In this document: positions 52,565 through 52,644 of the stretch, one piece after another | Layout of the letters: the number at the start of each line of letters is the position of its first letter | How positions within the stretch are numbered: position 1 is the stretch's first letter | The notes under the pieces: model-generated | Seen by the model: only the letters and a program-made list of their open reading frames with translations | Told to the model about the DNA's origin: nothing | Databases searched by the model: none | Translations under genes and position numbers: made by a program | DNA from: JAEYFP01 sp964566545 | GTDB lineage: Bacteria; Bacillota; Clostridia; Lachnospirales; Lachnospiraceae | DNA length: 52,644 nucleotides | Assembly (NCBI GenBank): GCA_964566545.1 | Contig: CAZMIX010000012.1 | Location: forward strand, 1 to 52,644 | Direction of reading: 5' to 3'

Positions 52565-52608
52565 AAAGTATATGAGTTTGGAGATGTACTTTGAAGGAGG
52601 AGTAAACC

Positions 52609-52644
52609 TTGCTGGAAATTAAGAATAATGATGTCGATGCAGCA
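52609..52644 (+). CDS. ftsZ: Cell division protein FtsZ, first 12 codons
   Basis: TTG 52609 follows AAGGAGG at 52594-52600 with 8-base spacing and encodes MLEIKNNDVDAA, the start typical of FtsZ in Lachnospiraceae; the rest lies outside the window. FtsZ is the tubulin-like GTPase that forms the division ring. Position after ftsQ at the end of the dcw cluster strongly supports the call although only 12 residues are visible. Confidence 0.8.
   Translation, partial: MLEIKNNDVDAA

Overview
The window looks like a chromosomal segment of a Gram-positive anaerobe of the Clostridia, most likely family Lachnospiraceae. This is inferred from gene content and order: a priA-def-fmt-rsmB-rlmN-prpC-prkC-rsgA-rpe block followed by a division and cell-wall (dcw) cluster that begins with mraZ and ends at ftsZ. 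Consensus sigma-A type promoters, strong AGGAGG ribosome sites, use of TTG/GTG starts and many ATGA overlaps fit this. No rRNA, tRNA, CRISPR, insertion sequence or prophage gene was seen. Two runs of ten N (7351-7360 and 18661-18670) are assembly gaps, and each interrupts an otherwise intact gene.

Region 1 (1-11700) is a carbohydrate uptake and oxidation island. It holds the end of a sugar-binding protein, then an operon with two different RbsC-type permeases, an RbsA-type double ATPase, an abundant binding lipoprotein, a RbsD/FucU-type mutarotase and a methyl-accepting chemotaxis receptor. An AraC-type regulator faces back toward it and is divergent from a zinc alcohol dehydrogenase and an aldo-keto reductase. 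Together they suggest sensing, import, anomer conversion and redox metabolism of one sugar or polyol; the substrate cannot be read from the sequence.

Region 2 (11700-16220) is a LysR regulator followed by metE and metF, which supply methyl groups for methionine synthesis. A strong hairpin that terminates lysR sits exactly where a LysR protein would bind upstream of the metE promoter.

Region 3 (16207-26011) has a TetR regulator and two complete exporter cassettes that face each other, each an HlyD-type adaptor, a LolD/MacB-type ATPase and an FtsX/MacB-type permease, with one small unknown gene between them. A 24-bp perfect inverted repeat between tetR and the first cassette carries a -35 element in each arm.

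Region 4 (26300-40501) is housekeeping: replication restart, N-terminal formyl-Met handling, rRNA methylation, the Ser/Thr phosphatase-kinase pair, ribosome maturation and pentose epimerase. A UbiA-type prenyltransferase resembling decaprenyl-phosphate phosphoribosyltransferases and a HAD phosphatase lie between rpe and ychF.

Region 5 (40600-52644) is the dcw cluster: mraZ with four 10-bp operator repeats, rsmH, ftsL, two tandem class B penicillin-binding proteins, mraY, murD, ftsW, murA, ftsQ/divIB and the first codons of ftsZ. murG is not in the usual place.
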